From NCBI GenBank assembly GCA_023229435.1, contig JALNZF010000013.1, positions 1-64,000 of the forward strand: a stretch of DNA of 64,000 bases, given 5' to 3'. The notes beneath the pieces are model-generated. The model was not told the origin of the DNA. It saw only the letters and a list, made by a program, of their open reading frames with translations, and ran no database searches. Positions 59,637 to 64,000 of this stretch are shown piece after piece. Source of the DNA: Nitrospirota bacterium. GTDB taxonomy: Bacteria; Nitrospirota; UBA9217. Made by a program: the position numbers and the translations under genes. Each line of letters begins with the position of its first letter. The stretch's first letter is position 1.

Positions 59637-60663
59637 CGGGCGTCTCCTCGACAAAGGGGAAATTGATTATGATATCCGTTCCGACTCCCGGAGCCGTATA
59701 TTCCTTGCCGATCCTGATCTTCCCGGCATGGAGACCGACGACGTATTTGGCAAAATAGAGCCCCTGTCCCCAGCTCTCGCCGACGCCCCGCCCCCGGTAA
59801 AAGCAGAGATCAGCCTGCTGCTCATCCATGCCGATGCCCTCGTCCCGGAGGGATAACGTCAGGTACCGTCTGCTGCCGTCCCGGTCCATGGCGCAGGACA
59901 CCTGAATGCTCGCACGGGGCTGGTCGGGTTTTTTATACTTGACGGCATTGTCGATCACATTTTCGAACACGGTCTTCAGCAGGGGCGGGGCCGCATAGAT
60001 CATCGGAATGGCCATCGTCTCATGGATCGTGATCTCGGCGAGGTCGCTGTATTGAACTGCCAGGTCGCGCAGCATGGCCTTGAGATCGATATTCTTAAAA
60101 TCGACCAAACTCGCCTCGCGCTCATCGGAGATCTTCTTGAAAATGTCGATATCAGCGAACAGCTTGTCCAGATTGTCATCGATCCGTTCTGTTGCCTCCC
60201 GGGGCAGTCCCGGAAGCAGGTCGATCCGTCGCTTGATCCGTCCGAGGTTGTTCTTGAACTCATGTCCGATCGTTGCCGAGATATAGCGAATAAATTCGTT
60301 GCGCCGGGCAATTTCCTGATTTTTCAGAACGAGCATCATGTTCTCGCGCGCCCTTCGCTGTTTTTGCTGGTAGACAACGGAGAGGTACATGATGAAAGCG
60401 GCAAAAGAAACGATCATGACCACAAGGGCGTAATGAGCGACACCGTTGGATGCGTCAAGCTGCCCCTGCATGATGGAGAGACGTTGGTCGATGCCCGCGT
60501 CAGGAGGGATCAGGCCCTTCCACGGCATCAGCCGCAGCTCAAGACCTTCAAAGGGGGGGAAGAAACGGTTCGAGTAGACCATGCCCAGAACGAGCCAGAT
60601 AAAAATCATAAGGACGGTCAGCGCCAGGGTCTGTATTCGGTGACGATTGCCGGAATCGATCAT
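59629..60663 (-). CDS. Sensor histidine kinase
   Basis: A 344-residue membrane kinase. Membrane helices near 13-30 and 79-98 bracket a short periplasmic loop of about 48 residues. The H-box ISATIGHEFKNNLGRIKRR puts the phospho-His near 134. The ATPase shows the N-box VFENVIDNAVKYKKP, DEGIGMDE, RGVGESWGQGLYFAK (G2) and the final GVGTDIIINFP. It leads the kinase/regulator/OmpA-like operon. Signal unknown; the loop is too small for a usual PAS or Cache domain. Confidence 0.93.
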   Translation of the reverse strand: MIDSGNRHRIQTLALTVLMIFIWLVLGMVYSNRFFPPFEGLELRLMPWKGLIPPDAGIDQRLSIMQGQLDASNGVAHYALVVMIVSFAAFIMYLSVVYQQKQRRARENMMLVLKNQEIARRNEFIRYISATIGHEFKNNLGRIKRRIDLLPGLPREATERIDDNLDKLFADIDIFKKISDEREASLVDFKNIDLKAMLRDLAVQYSDLAEITIHETMAIPMIYAAPPLLKTVFENVIDNAVKYKKPDQPRASIQVSCAMDRDGSRRYLTLSLRDEGIGMDEQQADLCFYRGRGVGESWGQGLYFAKYVVGLHAGKIRIGKEYTAPGVGTDIIINFPFVEETPDV

Positions 60664-60774
60664 AGAGGATAATTTATTACAAAATGCCGGTTATTACAAC
60701 AAGAAAACGGGGATACCCTGACGCACCGGGGAGAACATAGCATGAATCGGATACAAATATTTTTTGTAACTGCT

Positions 60775-60912
60775 TAGCAGGCTGCTGAAAAAGTCGTTAG
60801 AGTGGTTCGACAAGCTCACCACGAACGGTTAAAGAATAACAATTTCAATGCCCGTTCCGTTCGCCCTGAGCTTGTCGAAGGGTAAACGGAACGTTTTTCA
60901 GCAGCCTGTTAG
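60775..60912. repeat. Palindromic element, copy 3
   Basis: Ends CAGGCTGCTGAAAAA and TTTTTCAGCAGCCTG pair exactly. The interior again has TTCGACAAGCTCACCACGAACGG and GCCCTGAGCTTGTCGAAGGG, in opposite orientation to copy 1. It lies upstream of the kinase operon. Confidence 0.82.
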
Positions 60913-60924
60913 AACCTTAAAACC

Positions 60925-61032
60925 TGTCAGGAGAAAGGGGGGAGAAACTTGGGGAAAGGGAAAAAAGGGAGTTCTTTTATTTAAGTCGTTCATCCCCCCC
61001 CTTCGCCTCTTAATTCCCCATTTCTCCTGACA
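60925..61032. repeat. Palindromic AGGAGAAA repeat, copy 2
   Basis: TGTCAGGAGAAA (60925-60936) is exactly complementary to TTTCTCCTGACA (61021-61032), with GGGGGGAG/CCCCCCC words inside. The same sort of element lies at 8287-8376. No gene in 60664-61055. Confidence 0.65.
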
Positions 61033-61055
61033 CATTCTGTCATCCTGTCAAAGGG

Positions 61056-62570
61056 TCACGGTCTTGCGAAGAACGCGGCATGGTTGGAGGTAAATATCGG
61101 GGGGTCGTTTTTCAGGATCGCCGAGACAGCGGAGTGCTTTTTAAATTCATTGTCAAGGAAATGCCGCACCGCTCTTCGGTCCCATCCGTGAAGATGCTTG
61201 AAAGCCGTATAGAGCGACAGGTCCCCCTCATAGAAGTGTTCGGTCACATGCTCCCGTGCCTCATGCCCGCAGAGCGGCATGTTAAAGATCGCAAGATTCA
61301 GGAATGTGATCGCCTCGCGGTGAGCGGCAACGAATTCGAGCGTCTTTCGCGCCTCCCTGATCGTCTCGGCCGGAGTGCCGAAGAGAAGATAGACATAAGC
61401 GGCGATCCCGGCCGCATGAAGATTTTTCAATACCAGCGACGCTGTCGCGAGATCGATCCCCTTCCGCAACCTATCGAGAACCCCCTGGTCGCCTGATTCC
61501 AGACCGAGCTTCAGCATCCTGCATCCCGATCGTTTCAGCTGCATGCAATAATCACGGTCCGTCAGCTCGTTGCCGATCCTCGCGAAACCATACCACGGGA
61601 CTCCGGGGGGCTCGTTCGCAAGCGCACGCATGAGAGCGGGACTGATCGCATTGTCCAGCAGATGGACCAGTATTGGATCCGTTTTCGCGATCAGCGTTTT
61701 GAGATCACTCATCGCCAGTTCCGTGGGGACCGGGACATAGGGAGTTTCCTCCGCTGTTTCCGGACAGAAGGAGCATTTGTTCCAATAGCATCCGCTCGAC
61801 GCGCTGTAGGGCAGAATGAATCCCGGGGACAGATACTCTTCATGAGGCAGGGAGCCATAGTCCGGCGTGACATGCGGATGACCGTTCTCTTTGACGCCGA
61901 GCAGTTCGAGCAGCGGCCCCTCTCCCGGGCCGGCGATACAATGATCGACCAAGCCGCCAAACGGGTCCTTCCACGCCGGACCTTTCATCCAGGAGGTCAC
62001 CAGGCCGCCGCCGAGAACGATCTTGAGACCGGGGAACTCGCGCCTGATGAAGCCGATCATGGCGAAGGTACTGAGCGCCTGGCTTAGATAGTTCAATGAA
62101 AAACCGATTAGCGGTGGACCGGTTTCTGTAATGATCTCCAGCAATCGGACTTTGAAATAAGGATAGAACGGATTCTGTTCCGGATGCTGGGCGGCATTGA
62201 TCAGGTCATTGCTCCGCACGGGAGAAAGCTGCTGATGGTGATAATCCGCCAGGCCGAGGATCGCGTGAAACTCCCTCGCAGAGGCCTCGAGCACGCGGTT
62301 CACGTCTTTTACGGCCCTGCTGTAGTGGTCCGGAGAACGATAGGTCCGCGGGTCGCGGAGCGACGCGAGATTGGATGAACTATTTTTAACCGCCCGCCGG
62401 GTCCAGGTATCTGAGGCGGTCTGCGGCTTCCGCATGAGGGAGAGAAGGCCCTCGAGATTCGCGTCCAGGACCGAGCAGGATATTCCCTGCGCGTTAAGCG
62501 CGCCCGCGAGTTTCGCTATGCCCGCAGGAGGTTCACAGGGTTTTGCCGCCGGAGGAAAGATAAGGAGCAT
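61056..62570 (-). CDS. B12-binding/radical SAM protein
   Basis: A 504-residue protein. Residues about 1-210 carry a cobalamin-binding-like Rossmann part (LLIFPPAAKPCEPPAGIAKLAGALN; FPGLKIVLGGG). The radical SAM domain from about 235 has the cluster motif CYWNKCSFC (Cx4Cx2C, seen in this subclass), then RMLKLGLESGDQGVLDRLRKG. This matches B12-dependent radical SAM proteins of anaerobes. Substrate unknown. The ATG at 62570 is chosen over a TTG 12 bp upstream. It is 48 bp downstream of the phosphoglycerate-kinase-like gene on the same strand. Confidence 0.88.
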   Translation of the reverse strand: MLLIFPPAAKPCEPPAGIAKLAGALNAQGISCSVLDANLEGLLSLMRKPQTASDTWTRRAVKNSSSNLASLRDPRTYRSPDHYSRAVKDVNRVLEASAREFHAILGLADYHHQQLSPVRSNDLINAAQHPEQNPFYPYFKVRLLEIITETGPPLIGFSLNYLSQALSTFAMIGFIRREFPGLKIVLGGGLVTSWMKGPAWKDPFGGLVDHCIAGPGEGPLLELLGVKENGHPHVTPDYGSLPHEEYLSPGFILPYSASSGCYWNKCSFCPETAEETPYVPVPTELAMSDLKTLIAKTDPILVHLLDNAISPALMRALANEPPGVPWYGFARIGNELTDRDYCMQLKRSGCRMLKLGLESGDQGVLDRLRKGIDLATASLVLKNLHAAGIAAYVYLLFGTPAETIREARKTLEFVAAHREAITFLNLAIFNMPLCGHEAREHVTEHFYEGDLSLYTAFKHLHGWDRRAVRHFLDNEFKKHSAVSAILKNDPPIFTSNHAAFFARP

Positions 62571-62618
62571 GGGGTACCCCAATCAGTCGGATCTGTCTGA
62601 TCCGACGGATCCGACGGA
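62571..62618. repeat. GATCCGACG microrepeat
   Basis: CGGATCTGTCTGATCCGACG and a following GATCCGACGG word form a short tandem and palindrome between the kinase-like and radical SAM genes. Confidence 0.55.
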
Positions 62619-63923
62619 TTACTTCCTCTTCGACTCGATCAATGCCTGAACAGGCTTGAGGCTGTAGGGACTTCCATGCTCTATTGCCGTGAGCACTGTG
62701 CCGCCGCCGGTGAAGAAGTAGTAGCTCGCGTTGTCCATCACCGAAAGATAGAGGCCCGGCAGGAGGTTCTTGAATTCCTGAAGGGTGTCTCCGCCTCCGT
62801 ACATTTTCATGGCATCGCGGTTAAGGTCTATGGTGTTGTCGAGCGCCTGGGAACCGGAGGAAAAGTGCGGAGTGTACCCCATGACGGCATTCACGAAGAT
62901 CGTCTTCGCCGTGCCGATGGCGTCGGCAACGGTCTTTTCCTCGAATGACCGGGGGTCGATGTCAAGGATGTACCCGTACGAATCGCCGGCCTTGAAATCA
63001 TGCAGCGAGATGGTCCGGTACCTGCCTTCGATCCTTCCGTCCATGGTGTCCGATTCCACGACAAAGGGAAGCTCGACGATCTTTTTCTGGAGACGGTCCT
63101 TTGCAACCAGTTCCTGCGCGAGCGCGCAGTCCTCATCCGAAACGCCCTTAATCCGCACCCGGTACTTTGCGCAGAGATAGGTATTGTAAATGACGCCGCC
63201 GAGCACGAGACGGTCCACCTTTTCATACAGGGCGGTGAGCGGCTTGATCTTGGTGTCGTATTTCGATCCCGCGACCACGGCGAGGAAGGGCCGCTCGGGA
63301 CTCATGACCCCCTCAAGGTGCGTGATCTCCTGCTGAAGGAGGAAGCCGGCATAGGACGGCAGGTGCCGGGTGATGTCGAACGTGGAGGCATGGGGCTGCC
63401 ACGAACCGAACGCGTCGTTCACGTAGATATCGGCCAGGCCGGCAAGCTGGAGCGCGAAACGCTCCCGGAGCTCTCCCTCGGCCTCTTCCCCGAGGAACCA
63501 CCGCGAGTTCGGAAGATAGATCCCCCCGATCTTCCGCTCTTTCAGCTCCCTGACGGCAAGGTTGATGGACGTGTCGATCCCCGTAATGCCTTGCACCGGG
63601 TCCGGGGGGAATTTCGGGACATACAATTTTGTATGGAGCTTCTGTTCAAGATACCGTACGATGGGCTCGACGGACTCCTCGGGTCTGCAGGTTATCGTTC
63701 CCGTCTTTTTGTCTTTCGGCCTGCCCACATGGGTCATCATGATGGGCCTGCCGCCGCGCTCGACAATGTGAAAGAGGGTCCCGATGGTACGGTCGATCCG
63801 ATAGGGGTCGCGTATCTCTCCCCCCTTTACGACATTGTGATCGAACCGGACAAGGACGACCTTCCCGTCGAGATCGGCATCCTGGATCAACGGCAATTCA
63901 GCGTGTAATGGTCTGCTCAGCAT
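62619..63923 (-). CDS. Divergent phosphoglycerate kinase
   Basis: A 434-residue PGK-fold protein. Conserved parts: VVLVRFDHNVV near 22-32, MTHVGRPKDK, NSRWFLGEE, a VVAGSKYDTKI lysine region near 225, and MYGGGDTLQEF near 385 with FFTGGGTVL. The normal DAFGTAHRAHAS becomes DAFGSWQPHAS, losing the His-Arg of the 3-phosphoglycerate site. It is longer than standard (about 395). It may be a paralogue with an altered substrate, or the only PGK of an organism with unusual sequence. SD AAAGGCGG. A TGC-TATAAT box lies upstream near 63965. Confidence 0.82.
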   Translation of the reverse strand: MLSRPLHAELPLIQDADLDGKVVLVRFDHNVVKGGEIRDPYRIDRTIGTLFHIVERGGRPIMMTHVGRPKDKKTGTITCRPEESVEPIVRYLEQKLHTKLYVPKFPPDPVQGITGIDTSINLAVRELKERKIGGIYLPNSRWFLGEEAEGELRERFALQLAGLADIYVNDAFGSWQPHASTFDITRHLPSYAGFLLQQEITHLEGVMSPERPFLAVVAGSKYDTKIKPLTALYEKVDRLVLGGVIYNTYLCAKYRVRIKGVSDEDCALAQELVAKDRLQKKIVELPFVVESDTMDGRIEGRYRTISLHDFKAGDSYGYILDIDPRSFEEKTVADAIGTAKTIFVNAVMGYTPHFSSGSQALDNTIDLNRDAMKMYGGGDTLQEFKNLLPGLYLSVMDNASYYFFTGGGTVLTAIEHGSPYSLKPVQALIESKRK

Positions 63924-64000
63924 GGTGGACCGCCTTTATCACATTCGGGAATAAACGACAACCGTATTATAGCATATTGTGTAAAACGTTTGACGAATGA

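Overview
The window looks like a chromosomal piece of a free-living, probably anaerobic Gram-negative bacterium of the Nitrospirota or Desulfobacterota type. This is inference from gene content. The pointers are a two-subunit 2-oxoacid:ferredoxin oxidoreductase, a glutaredoxin-like selenoprotein read through an in-frame UGA, three radical SAM proteins, a secreted c-type haem peptide, lipoproteins and a predicted outer-membrane barrel, demethylmenaquinone methylation, and a RicT/HolB/Tmk/MetG/TatD neighbourhood. No rRNA is present, and the only tRNA is tRNA-Gln.

Layout. 0.2-10 kb is mostly minus strand: a HigBA-type toxin-antitoxin pair, then priA, nrdR, dCMP deaminase, glyA, rpiB, rsmE and poly(A) polymerase. 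10.0-11.9 kb is a complete ISKra4-family insertion sequence with an 8-bp target duplication, inserted between two divergent promoters. 11.9-18 kb holds a nucleotidyltransferase-like gene, a TPM/LemA pair, an isochorismatase-like hydrolase, the selenoprotein, an ECF sigma/anti-sigma pair and a Spy-like periplasmic protein. 18-21.7 kb is corA-korB-korA. 22-23.8 kb holds a divergent pair, a Cys-rich protein and a SPASM radical SAM enzyme. The latter is followed by a 20-residue Cys-rich peptide gene and a terminator, a likely RiPP locus. 23.9-27.6 kb has an FKBP isomerase, an AraC regulator and a lipoprotein/TlpA/lipoprotein cassette. 27.7-35.8 kb is a minus-strand housekeeping block (ychF, pth, rplY, prs, tRNA-Gln, spoVG, ispE, a LolA-like lipoprotein, a TPR lipoprotein). 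36-41.3 kb has an isomerase, FmdB, a phospholipase-D lipoprotein, a half-permease/DUF192 fusion and menG. 42.3-52.8 kb is a second minus-strand block (TatD-radical SAM fusion, metG, ricT, holB, tmk, an SMC-like ATPase, pabB/trpE). A roughly 360-nt structured RNA with its own promoter and terminator lies at 52.85-53.21 kb. 53.3-64 kb holds a thioesterase, a tRNA methyltransferase, pirin, an outer-membrane protein, CarD, a histidine kinase/response regulator/OmpA-like operon, a B12-type radical SAM protein and a divergent phosphoglycerate kinase.

Two genome-wide habits stand out. First, several genes have a -10 box placed so that transcription would begin within 0-4 nt of the start codon and show no Shine-Dalgarno sequence, which suggests leaderless mRNAs. 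Second, at least seven families of short palindromic or low-complexity repeats fill the intergenic gaps. In places they have entered coding sequence (pcnB, rsmE, the tail of dCMP deaminase).

The best candidates for something new are the SPASM enzyme/Cys-peptide locus (22.1-23.8 kb), the structured RNA (52.85-53.21 kb), the hidden UGA selenoprotein (15.02-15.23 kb) and the kinase/response-regulator operon ending in a HEPN-like RX4H domain (58.1-60.7 kb).
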